Assembly: GCA_964631865.1 (NCBI GenBank)
Contig: CAZWAK010000008.1
Location: 1 to 64,000 of the forward strand
Direction of reading: 5' to 3'
DNA length: 64,000 nt
Source: JAFDVL01 sp964631865
GTDB taxonomy: Bacteria; Acidobacteriota; Blastocatellia; RBC074
Shown: piece after piece, positions 42,929 through 50,775 of the stretch
Numbering within the stretch: the stretch's first letter is position 1
Layout: each line of letters begins with the position of its first letter
Notes under the pieces: generated by a model
Databases searched by the model: none
Seen by the model: only the letters and a program-made list of their open reading frames with translations
What the model was told of the DNA's origin: nothing
Made by a program: the position numbers and the translations under genes

Positions 42929-42954
42929 GTGCCAGGAGAACATCGGTCTGGCAC
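42929..42954. promoter_or_regulatory. Inverted repeat upstream of the sigma factor start
   Basis: GTGCCAG (42929-42935) and CTGGCAC (42948-42954) are a perfect 7-bp inverted repeat with a 12-nt centre, about 30-55 nt before the preferred ATG. It could be an operator or a small hairpin in the leader. Confidence 0.35.
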
Positions 42955-43138
42955 CGCATGTCAGCCAAAACTACTTTGCAAAATTTACCGTTTCAATTGC
43001 GTCCGGCGCAGTGTCGCACAAACTCTACTGCCGCGCCAGAGTCCAGGCGCAGCTCCGCCGGAAAAACACACACAACCACCCATCAGACGAAGCACGCGGC
43101 AGAATTGCGTTTCATCCTTCGGAGTTTCAGCGAGAGGC

Positions 43139-43204
43139 GTAACGCGATTTGCTAAATCGCGTGGCTTGGCGCAAGGATACAGGCGATTTGGCAAATCGCG
43201 CTAC
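43139..43204. repeat. Paired palindromes downstream of the CHAT gene
   Basis: Two palindromes, CGCGATTTGCTAAATCGCG with one mismatch at its centre (43143-43161) and GCGATTTGGCAAATCGC (43183-43199), are 21 nt apart. The pair is flanked by GTAA on one side and CTAC on the other. It ends 14 nt before the CHAT stop codon at 43218. Confidence 0.75.
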
Positions 43205-43217
43205 CTCTCGAACTTTC

Positions 43218-46200
43218 TCATCGGTATTCGCCTTGCAGCACGAACGCTGCCCAGGTGTACGGCACCTCGGTGGGATGTTTTTGCCACATAGCAATTTGGG
43301 CTTGGCGCAAGGCTGCGGCAGGGGTCAGGTTTTCTTGCAGGAGGCGCTGGTAGAACCTCTTCATCAGTTCCGCTGTCGCGGCATCATCCACTTTCCAGAG
43401 ACTCGCCAGCACGCGCGCGGCTCCGGCGTACATAAAGCCGCGCGTCAACGCCATCAAGCCTTCGCCGCGAATGTCCGTGCCGACTGCCGTTTCACACGCG
43501 CTCAGCACGACCAGTTCTTTCGGCAGGATCAAATTGTAAATATCACTCAGTCGCAGCGTTCCGTTGAGCGGCTTACCCTGCCGATCAAAACGCGAGAGGA
43601 AAATGCCCGATAACTCAGGGTTCTTGCTGTCCCAAAATCCGTGCGTCGCAAAATGCACGATGCCGTATGGCTGCAACTCTTCGCCTTCCAGCAATGCGCG
43701 ATTGACGGCAAAGCTGTGCTTGAGCAAAAACGGCTGCGCGCCCGCCGCCTTCCTGATCTCTTCCGCCTCCTCGCGCGTCGCAATTAGGCGAGGCAAGAAC
43801 AGGTTTTCATCCGACAAATCCACATCGCGCGTTTGCGGCTGCGGGGCTGGCGCGACAATACCGTCCTGCCCCCGCACGCGCTTGTCGTCTTTGGCAAACA
43901 CCGGATCGGCCAGCACCGCCACCGACCGCAACGAAGCCGCTTCCTCCTGCCCGCTCCACCACGACCGCAGCGACCGTGTCCAGCGCGCAAGCCACCCGCG
44001 CGGCGCTTCTGGTCGCAGGCGATCTTCCCGCAACAGCTTCAACGACGAAGCGGAGGGCAGGCCGATGATTTCGTGGTTGACGATCAAGGGTGGTCGGTGG
44101 TCGGTGGTCGGTGGCCGGTTGGCATTCGCGTTATTACCGGCCACTGACAACGGACTACCAGTTGGCGCTTTACCGACCACCGACCACCGACCACCGACCA
44201 CCGGCATCGGCAAAGCCGCAAACGGCAACAACTGCAACGCCCCATCGCCCACAATGACCAATCGTTTGTTACCGAGCTTGTCCGCCACCGGCCCCAAGAC
44301 GATCTGGCTCAGTGCCGCCGCGCGTGCCCAATATTGCGCATTGGCTTGTCGGTTGCGTTGCTGCCATTGCGCCGCCGTCTCCCCGTCTTGTTGCAGGGGC
44401 GCTGTCATCAGTTGGTAGAGTTCGCGCACGAGCGGTTCAATCGCGGCGCGCTTGGGCAACGTGTAAGCTTCCAGCGAATTGCGCGTCACCGCCCACAAAT
44501 AGCTGCCTTCGTCACCGAGCGCATATTCCAACAGCAGCGTGTCGTCGTCGAGCAATTGCTGAATCGCCTCGGCCTTGAGCGGTTGCGGCTGCGTGAGCGC
44601 GGCATAGCGCGGACTGGTCTCGCGAATTTTGCTGCGTATCTCGTCGAGTTGTGTGGTGAGGTCATCCACTTCTTTCGTCACAGCGGCAAGTTCCGCTTCT
44701 TTGCCCGGTTTGCCCGTCAGTTGCAGTTTGCGGTCGGCCTTGCCATTGAGGGTTTGCCGTACCGAACGTTCTTGTTCGAGCCATTTGGAATCGGCCCCCT
44801 GTTTGATGTCGTGGCGGGCTTCGTTGAGTAAGTCCAATAAACTCCGGGCGCGGGCGCGTTCGCTGAGGCTCAGGGCTTCAGCCACTGCGCTTCCTTGCGG
44901 TCGTTCCTGGTGTTGCTGCATCAAAATGTCAAGGTAAAGAGCGTAGATTTGATTTACCGCCGCAAAGTAAGACGTGCGCAGATTCTGACTGAAAACACTG
45001 GCGCGGAGCGATTCGATCAGGGCAACTGCTTTTTCGCTTTCTGCGATGGCTTCAGGCCAATTTCCTTTGTCATACAAGACACGCGCAAGATGATAGCGTG
45101 TTTGCGACTCGCCGAAGCGATCTTCAGCGGCGAGATTATAGTCCAATGCCCGTTGATAATGTGCTACAGCTTTCTGTAAGTTCCCCCCTCGCGCATAGAT
45201 TTCCCCGATACTGTTATAGGCATAAGCTTTCCACCGAGGGCTATAAGATTGTGGATAGAGAGCGATAGCTTGCTGATAATACCGCATCGCGGTTTGGGGG
45301 GCTTTCAAAGCACTATGTACGCCCCCTAATGAATGAAGCACTTGTGCTTCCATCCGGTGATCTTTAATTTCCTGCGCGATCTTGCGAGCCTGCTGCAAAT
45401 TACTTAGCGCGTGCTGCGATTGCCCCAGTAATTGATGTAATTCGCCAATGTGCATGAGGCAGGCCAATTCATTCTCTCGATCCTCAATTAGTCGGACGAG
45501 GTCCAGCGCCTGCTTTCGATGTTCTAATGCTTTCTGGGTTTCCCCTAGCTCCGTATAGACAAATGACATTCCTCCATGCAAACTAGCCTCTGTCAGCCTA
45601 TTGCCTGCTTTTTCCAGGAGCGGATACGCCATTTGATAATGGCGCAAAGCTTCCTGCTTATCGCCGATGGTTGAGTAATGGTGTCCTAATAATGTTAGCG
45701 CCCTCGCTTGCCCTCGAATATCTTTAATCTTCTGAAAGAGTACCAATGCTTGACTGCGTGAGTTAATCGCATCTCTATATTGACCTAAGTAATAATAAGA
45801 CGCTCCAATTTCAAGATAAGTGTTTGCTTGCTTTTCCTCATCTCGAAGCTCTATCCAAATTTTTAGCGCGTCAGTAAGAAGGTTGAGAGAGGTTTCAGGC
45901 TTTTCTAAAACATTATTTATTTTCCCCTGGTTTACCAGCGATTGCGCCTGCCCGGCTTTGTAAGCTATAGATTGACTAAGTTGAAAGGGGCGTAGGCAAG
46001 CTTCCAAAGCTTTCTCTCGCTCACCGCGTTGCAGATAGACTAAACTCAGGTCATTGAGGGCATCAACTTGCCCGCGTATATCATTACTTTGTTGATAAAG
46101 CGCAAGCGATTGATGTAGATGATTTAGAGCTTGCTCCAAATTCCCCAGCAAAAGCTGAATGTTACCAATCTTGAGTAAGGCGTGAGCCTTTTCATTTGCT

Positions 46201-46457
46201 TGCCCAGCCTTATCCCAAGTTTCAACTGCGAGTTGATACCTCTCTATCGCTTTTTGAAAATTTTGCAGGCCTCCTTCTTTGTAAAGCTGCTCTGCTTCCG
46301 CCTTATACCTTTCTGCTTGCCCCTTCAACCGCTCCGGTAATTGGAGAGGACGCTTATCTTCAACCTGCAAATCGCGGTTGGGTCTAAGGATGGAAATAAG
46401 CAGAAATAAAGAAAGGATAGCTGCCAGAAGAGTTATTATTCTAACAGCTATCCTCAT
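43218..46457 (-). CDS. TPR-CHAT protease-like protein
   Basis: This protein of about 1079 residues starts at the ATG at 46457; upstream frame translates a palindrome repeat. An N-terminal transmembrane helix (residues about 5-22) is followed by some ten TPR units (about 45-460), a helical region, and the CHAT domain (about 690-1075). The caspase-type dyad is intact: His939 in HFATHGFWD and Cys988 in VLSACETAVG. A stretch of about 39 residues (about 752-790) is encoded by a heptamer inverted array inserted in frame between FAALPMP and LIVNHEI. CHAT proteins are caspase-clan proteases, in known cases activated by partner sensing. The target here is unknown. Confidence 0.9.
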   Translation of the reverse strand: MRIAVRIITLLAAILSLFLLISILRPNRDLQVEDKRPLQLPERLKGQAERYKAEAEQLYKEGGLQNFQKAIERYQLAVETWDKAGQANEKAHALLKIGNIQLLLGNLEQALNHLHQSLALYQQSNDIRGQVDALNDLSLVYLQRGEREKALEACLRPFQLSQSIAYKAGQAQSLVNQGKINNVLEKPETSLNLLTDALKIWIELRDEEKQANTYLEIGASYYYLGQYRDAINSRSQALVLFQKIKDIRGQARALTLLGHHYSTIGDKQEALRHYQMAYPLLEKAGNRLTEASLHGGMSFVYTELGETQKALEHRKQALDLVRLIEDRENELACLMHIGELHQLLGQSQHALSNLQQARKIAQEIKDHRMEAQVLHSLGGVHSALKAPQTAMRYYQQAIALYPQSYSPRWKAYAYNSIGEIYARGGNLQKAVAHYQRALDYNLAAEDRFGESQTRYHLARVLYDKGNWPEAIAESEKAVALIESLRASVFSQNLRTSYFAAVNQIYALYLDILMQQHQERPQGSAVAEALSLSERARARSLLDLLNEARHDIKQGADSKWLEQERSVRQTLNGKADRKLQLTGKPGKEAELAAVTKEVDDLTTQLDEIRSKIRETSPRYAALTQPQPLKAEAIQQLLDDDTLLLEYALGDEGSYLWAVTRNSLEAYTLPKRAAIEPLVRELYQLMTAPLQQDGETAAQWQQRNRQANAQYWARAAALSQIVLGPVADKLGNKRLVIVGDGALQLLPFAALPMPVVGGRWSVVGKAPTGSPLSVAGNNANANRPPTTDHRPPLIVNHEIIGLPSASSLKLLREDRLRPEAPRGWLARWTRSLRSWWSGQEEAASLRSVAVLADPVFAKDDKRVRGQDGIVAPAPQPQTRDVDLSDENLFLPRLIATREEAEEIRKAAGAQPFLLKHSFAVNRALLEGEELQPYGIVHFATHGFWDSKNPELSGIFLSRFDRQGKPLNGTLRLSDIYNLILPKELVVLSACETAVGTDIRGEGLMALTRGFMYAGAARVLASLWKVDDAATAELMKRFYQRLLQENLTPAAALRQAQIAMWQKHPTEVPYTWAAFVLQGEYR
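44088..44204. repeat. Heptamer-based inverted array inside the CHAT coding sequence
   Basis: The left arm has four TGGTCGG or TGGCCGG units (44088-44118), the right arm four CCGACCA units (44173-44204), separated by about 55 nt. The array keeps the reading frame open and encodes RPPTTDHRPP-type and GGRWSVVG-type sequence. The same heptamer occurs in the 55599-55671 spacer. Confidence 0.85.
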
Positions 46458-46511
46458 TTCTTTTCTCACTCTCTTACTAAGTACCTGGGCAAAAATAATC
46501 AGGTCTTGCGT

Positions 46512-46578
46512 CGTAACGCGATTTGGCAAATCGCGGCGGTTTTCAGCCTGAATCCAGCGATTTGCCAAATCGCTTTAC
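46512..46578. repeat. Paired palindromes upstream of the CHAT gene
   Basis: CGCGATTTGGCAAATCGCG (46517-46535) and GCGATTTGCCAAATCGC (46557-46573) are 21 nt apart, flanked by GTAA and TTAC. The layout matches the pair at 43139-43204, so similar elements bracket the CHAT gene. It lies in the spacer between the C11 protease stop and the CHAT start. Confidence 0.78.
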
Positions 46579-46628
46579 ACCGGATTATTTCTGCCTACCT
46601 ACTTACTTTCCACTGTAGCAAGCTTAGT

Positions 46629-48173
46629 TTAGCGAGCCGGTTCCTTACTCTTTTTATTTCTAAGGAAGTAACGCGGCGGGTTTTTCATTGTTCCCTGCTT
46701 ACCTAATCCTTTATCAGTGCTAGGTGGCTGCTTATCGGTGCTGGGTGGTTGCTTGTCAGTGCTGGGTGGTTGGCGACTGTCGGCGGGGAAATCAGGAAGC
46801 ACTGGAATCACCAGTGGACTGGTAGCTCCTGTAATCTTCACTTCTTCCAGCGATTGGTCTAAAGGCGCATCAGGAGTTGTTCTTGTCTCGCCGCGCATCT
46901 TCCGTTGTGTTTGCTTAACATATTCTTTGAGGAAGTTGCCCCATTTTGTATCTTTTGCAAAGGATAGTCCCTTGCAATATTCCTGTAATGCCCCGGAGTC
47001 TTTCCAGGGAAAGAAAATGGAAAGCCCGTGCGAATGTTGGAATGCGGGGCCGTAATAATCTGCGTGTTGGACGACATTCTCAACGATCTTTTGTACTTCG
47101 ATACAAGCGTTGGATAGCGCTTTCACAGGACAGCCCTTCTGTAAAAGATCGCAAAAATCCCAGAGGTCAACATATTGTTCGGATTTGTAAGACTGCGCAC
47201 GCCAATGTGCCAGAAGAATCGCGTTTTGCACGGCGGGGTTCGATAAATTGTCAGTCATTGTTTTCGCCAATCCCCGAATCGCCTCCGCTAATTCATCTAT
47301 TTGAGTCAGGTCACAAACGGATTGGTCTATGGATAGCCCCGCCGTGGCAAAGTCTCGATAATACTCAATGTGCTTATCCACAATCAGCTCGGCAAGCTGG
47401 TTGGCGCCCATCGTTGCATTATCATTTAAGGCTCCAAGAATCTGCTGATAAGGCCAGCCTGTTTCGGGTTCATATCCTTCCGCCCCCACCAATAGCTCGA
47501 CACTGTTTCGCACTTCGTAGCACACTTCCACCATACTCATCAGACAGCTATCCATTCCTAAGATATCCAACTTGCGCCTGAGCGTGTCTTTCTTGATCGC
47601 ATTCAGCACATTCTTCAAATCTGTAATGCTGAGACTGCCTTTGGGGTTATCGCTGGTGAGAAAATCCCCCACTGCGCCGCTGCCATGACCCGACAGGACG
47701 AGCAAATATTTATTGGCCTTTTGTTCATCAATTGTGGTGGTGAGGAAATGCTGTAGCAACCGAAAATCCGAAGCCGTATTGACAATCTCGAATTTTGCCG
47801 ACTTCGCTTTTTTCCCGGCCACCGCTTGCTGGAGTTTGCCTTTCTCATCAAGTGGGATTTCATTAAATTTCTTGCCCAAATCCTCCAGCAAGACAGGCTT
47901 CTGCTTTTGTGTCTTCTCACTAAAAATAAAGCGTCTGGTCACGACTTCTGGCGGGGCGGAATCAAAAAGCGCAACGACCCTTACCTCGCTCCCAAAGTTT
48001 ATGGCGTTGATTTCCGTCAAGGCCCAAATACTTTCTCCCACTAATGAATTATCGGCAGCCATATAGATCATGACCGTCCATCCATTGTTATGGGGCGACG
48101 ATATGGAGGATGCCTGCCGGGGTTTCGCTGTCTTCTGCGCCACTTTTGCTTTATTCGCTTTTCCTTTAGCCAT
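46629..48173 (-). CDS. Clostripain-like C11 family cysteine protease
   Basis: This 514-residue protein starts at the ATG at 48173, with GGGAGAGG upstream; the frame is open further to 48530 but that part looks non-coding. The C11 core starts NGWTVMIYMAADNSLVGESI. The catalytic His163 lies in LVLSGHGSGAVGDF and Cys210 in LDILGMDSCLMSMVEV, as in clostripain and gingipain-type proteases. No signal peptide is seen; the N-terminus is Lys-rich (MAKGKANKAKVAQKTAK). The C-terminal tail contains three PPSTDKQ repeats. It precedes the CHAT gene by about 170 nt on the same strand, giving two caspase-clan proteases together. Confidence 0.87.
   Translation of the reverse strand: MAKGKANKAKVAQKTAKPRQASSISSPHNNGWTVMIYMAADNSLVGESIWALTEINAINFGSEVRVVALFDSAPPEVVTRRFIFSEKTQKQKPVLLEDLGKKFNEIPLDEKGKLQQAVAGKKAKSAKFEIVNTASDFRLLQHFLTTTIDEQKANKYLLVLSGHGSGAVGDFLTSDNPKGSLSITDLKNVLNAIKKDTLRRKLDILGMDSCLMSMVEVCYEVRNSVELLVGAEGYEPETGWPYQQILGALNDNATMGANQLAELIVDKHIEYYRDFATAGLSIDQSVCDLTQIDELAEAIRGLAKTMTDNLSNPAVQNAILLAHWRAQSYKSEQYVDLWDFCDLLQKGCPVKALSNACIEVQKIVENVVQHADYYGPAFQHSHGLSIFFPWKDSGALQEYCKGLSFAKDTKWGNFLKEYVKQTQRKMRGETRTTPDAPLDQSLEEVKITGATSPLVIPVLPDFPADSRQPPSTDKQPPSTDKQPPSTDKGLGKQGTMKNPPRYFLRNKKSKEPAR
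46711..46773 (-). repeat. Three 21-nt tandem repeats in the C11 protease tail
   Basis: Units begin at 46711, 46732 and 46753 and encode QPPSTDK-type heptapeptides. Each 21-nt unit can be split into three 7-nt parts (for example TGCTGGG, TGGTTGC), which links it to the heptamer arrays seen elsewhere. Copy number is likely to vary between strains. Confidence 0.75.
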
Positions 48174-48499
48174 GGTCCTCTCCCTTTGGATTGTTAGGTG
48201 AAATAGGTTCGTAAGACAAGACGGGAATTGGTAATGTTCGCTTTCGATAGGTTGTTTACCTGGCTGAGAACGCACACTTGCTCCCGCTCGACAACAAAAC
48301 ATCTTGGTTCTTGCCTGCGAGCCTTCGCCACGACAGGGGTTGTGACGATGCAGGAAAACATATCTCACTTGAAACCGTATCTTGCTTCGACTGATGGCAG
48401 CGAACCTAACACACGCTTCTTGGGGATTCAAGCGGGCACCGCTTTTGCGACCACTCCCGCGCTCGAATCGGTTCGCTGTCTTGCCGTTCCCTTGCTTTT
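48174..48499. other. Long leader or spacer upstream of the C11 gene
   Basis: About 326 nt separate the C11 start from element copy C. No ORF here has a plausible start and codon use. If copy C is a promoter for the C11 gene, this would be its 5' leader. I see no strong hairpin. Confidence 0.35.
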
Positions 48500-48534
48500 C
48501 ATGTGTGTATGGTAAAAATTGGCAAAACATTTCA
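48500..48534 (-). promoter_or_regulatory. Conserved 35-nt element, copy C
   Basis: Third copy of the element (CATGTGTGTATGGTAAAAAT start, GGCAAAACATTTC end), same orientation as copies A and B. It lies about 330 nt upstream of the C11 protease gene and 215 nt from the divergent acyl-CoA synthetase gene. Confidence 0.55.
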
Positions 48535-48663
48535 TGATTTTTTGGGGGCCGGGCGAACGGCCCGGGGCTTTGTCCCGTACCCGTTCACCCAACCCGTGCA
48601 AACGCTTTATCATTTCAGTTGAAAGTGGATGTTTGCCTATTTTAGTAAGCTCAAATACAGTCT

Positions 48664-48691
48664 TTGCTTTTAAATTCACCTTTCGTATAAT
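48664..48691 (+). promoter_or_regulatory. Promoter of the acyl-CoA synthetase gene
   Basis: TTGCTT (48664-48669) and TATAAT (48686-48691) are 16 nt apart, and the ATG at 48715 follows 23 nt later. This is a good sigma-70-type match with a very short leader. Confidence 0.6.
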
Positions 48692-48714
48692 TTCCCGCGC
48701 GGAGAGAAGCAGCT

Positions 48715-50679
48715 ATGCAACAAAGCTCACAATTCGCTTGGCAACCCGATGACGCGGCGCGGTCGCGCGCCCAGTTGACGAAGTTCCTTTCGTTCTGCGC
48801 TTGCGACTCGTTCGACGATCTCTACGACCGTTCGATCCGCGATGTGGCTTGGTTCACTGAGCGGCTACTGGCCTTCCTTGACCTGAAATTCGATCAGCCC
48901 TACACGCAAATCGTAGACCTCACGCAAGGCCTGCAATTCCCGCGCTGGTGCGTCGGCGGACAACTCAACATCACGAAAAGCTGTCTGGATCGTTGGGCCG
49001 AAAATGAGGCGACGGCGCATGCGCCTGCCGTGATTTGGGAAGGCGAAGAGGGCGCGACGTTGACGTTGAGCTACAGCGAATTGCTCAATGAAGTCGAACG
49101 CTGTGCCGCAGGTTTGCGGGCTTGCGGGTTGCAGAAAGGCGACGCGATTGGAATTCACTTGCCGATGAGCGTCGAAACCGTCATTGCGTTGCTGGCGATC
49201 AATCGGATGGGCGCGATTGCTGTGCCGTTGTTTTCGGGCTACGGCGCAACAGCGATTGCCGCGCGGCTCAAAGATGTCGAAGCCAAAGCGTTGTTCACTT
49301 GCGATGGATTCCCGCGACGCGGCAAAGCAGTGGCGATCAAAAAAGTTGCGGACGAAGCAGTCGCCGAATGCCCGTCAATATTGCGTGTATTCGTCGTACA
49401 ACGCTTGCGCGCGACGATTCCGATGAAGCCGGGGCGCGATTTGTCCTTCGATCAATTGCTGCACACAGGCGATCTGCAACGACGTTTGGGTTTTGCCGAA
49501 GTTACCGACGCCGAAGACCCGTTGATTGCGATTTACACGTCGGGAACGACGGGCAAACCGAAAGGCATTTTGCACACGCATTGCGGCTTCCCGGTCAAAG
49601 CGGCACAGGATATGTGCTTCGGCACAGACATCGGGCAAGGCGACCACATCGCGTGGGTGACGGACATCGGTTGGATGATGGGGCCTTGGTTGATTTACGG
49701 CGCGTTGGTGTTGGGCGCTGGCGTTGTGCTCTATGACGGTGCGCCTGATTTTCCGGCGGCGGATCGGCTCTGGGAATTCACCGCGAAGCACAAAGTCAAC
49801 GCGCTCGGCATTTCGCCGACCTTGATTCGCGCGCTGGCGACGCAGGGTGATGACTTGCCCGCGCGCCACGATTTGTCGCGCCTGCGAATCCTGGCTTCGA
49901 CGGGCGAGCCGTGGAATCCTGATCCCTGGTGGTGGTTGTTCGAGAAAGTTGGGCAGCGGCGTATTCCGATTATCAATTATTCCGGCGGCACGGAAATTTC
50001 GGGCGGCATTTTGATGGGCAATCCGTTGCTGCCGCTCAAGCCGTGTTCGTTTGCTGCGCCGTGTCCCGGCATCGCGGCGGACGTCGTGGACGAGAACGGC
50101 AACTCGGTGCGCAATGCGGTGGGCGAGTTAGTGATTCGCGCGCCGTGGATTGGGATGGCACGCGGCTTCTGGAAAGACAATGATCGGTATTTGCAAACCT
50201 ACTGGTCGCGCTTCGAGAATGTTTGGGTGCATGGCGATTGGGCGTTGCGTGACGAAGATGACCATTGGTTCATTCTTGGCCGCAGCGATGACACGCTGAA
50301 AATCGCCGGCAAGCGCGTTGGCCCGGCGGAAGTCGAATCCATTTTGGTCAATCACCCCGCCGTCATCGAAGCCGCCGCCATCGGCATTCCCGATGAAGTG
50401 AAAGGCAGCGCGATGGTGGTGTTTTGTGTCTTGCACGAAAGCGTCAAAGGGAACGACAACCTCGCGCGAGAACTCAAACATCTGATTGCCGCCCAAATGG
50501 GCAAACCGTTGCAGCCGGAGCGCGTGGTGTTTGTTCCGGCGCTGCCAAAAACGCGCAACGGCAAAGTGATGCGCCGCGTGATTCGCGCGGCGTATTTGAA
50601 CGAAAACGCTGGCGATCTGACCGCGCTGGACAATCCGGCAGCGGTGGAAGCCATACGGGATTGGAGATTGGAGATTTGA
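48715..50679 (+). CDS. AMP-dependent acyl-CoA/acetyl-CoA synthetase-like enzyme
   Basis: This 654-residue enzyme activates a carboxylic acid to an acyl-adenylate and then to a CoA thioester. Core motifs in order are IYTSGTTGKPKGILHTHCG (P-loop-like), NYSGGTEISGG (the A5-type motif), VHGDWALRDEDDHWFILGRSDDTLKIAGKRVGPAEVES (hinge), and the catalytic Lys in PKTRNGKVMRRVIR. An N-terminal ACS-type extension is present (IRDVAWFTERLLAFLDL). It resembles acetyl- or acetoacetyl-CoA synthetases; the exact substrate is not shown. Its last codons are the first units of a heptamer array that supplies the stop. Confidence 0.88.
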   Translation: MQQSSQFAWQPDDAARSRAQLTKFLSFCACDSFDDLYDRSIRDVAWFTERLLAFLDLKFDQPYTQIVDLTQGLQFPRWCVGGQLNITKSCLDRWAENEATAHAPAVIWEGEEGATLTLSYSELLNEVERCAAGLRACGLQKGDAIGIHLPMSVETVIALLAINRMGAIAVPLFSGYGATAIAARLKDVEAKALFTCDGFPRRGKAVAIKKVADEAVAECPSILRVFVVQRLRATIPMKPGRDLSFDQLLHTGDLQRRLGFAEVTDAEDPLIAIYTSGTTGKPKGILHTHCGFPVKAAQDMCFGTDIGQGDHIAWVTDIGWMMGPWLIYGALVLGAGVVLYDGAPDFPAADRLWEFTAKHKVNALGISPTLIRALATQGDDLPARHDLSRLRILASTGEPWNPDPWWWLFEKVGQRRIPIINYSGGTEISGGILMGNPLLPLKPCSFAAPCPGIAADVVDENGNSVRNAVGELVIRAPWIGMARGFWKDNDRYLQTYWSRFENVWVHGDWALRDEDDHWFILGRSDDTLKIAGKRVGPAEVESILVNHPAVIEAAAIGIPDEVKGSAMVVFCVLHESVKGNDNLARELKHLIAAQMGKPLQPERVVFVPALPKTRNGKVMRRVIRAAYLNENAGDLTALDNPAAVEAIRDWRLEI

Positions 50680-50761
50680 AATTTGAGATAAAACATTTTC
50701 CTAAAGAGGAAAATCTGAGATGCAATTTCATTTCAAATCTCCAATCTCCAATCTCCAATTC
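50659..50761. repeat. Heptamer-based inverted repeat between the synthetase and phhA
   Basis: The left arm has GATTGGA, GATTGGA, GATTTGA and AATTTGA units, and the right arm has complementary AATCTCC units. The TGA stop of the synthetase is inside the left arm. A hairpin of about 25 bp is possible with a central ACATTTTCC...GGAAAAT stem. Confidence 0.8.
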
Positions 50762-50775
50762 ATAAAGATTGTGCT

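Noticed and set aside
46458..46568. N-terminal extension of the CHAT protein to 46568
   Set aside because: The extra residues translate the palindromic repeat; a natural start with a transmembrane helix exists at 46457.
48174..48530. N-terminal extension of the C11 protease to 48530
   Set aside because: It would translate the conserved 35-nt element and spacer, while the ATG at 48173 has a strong ribosome site.
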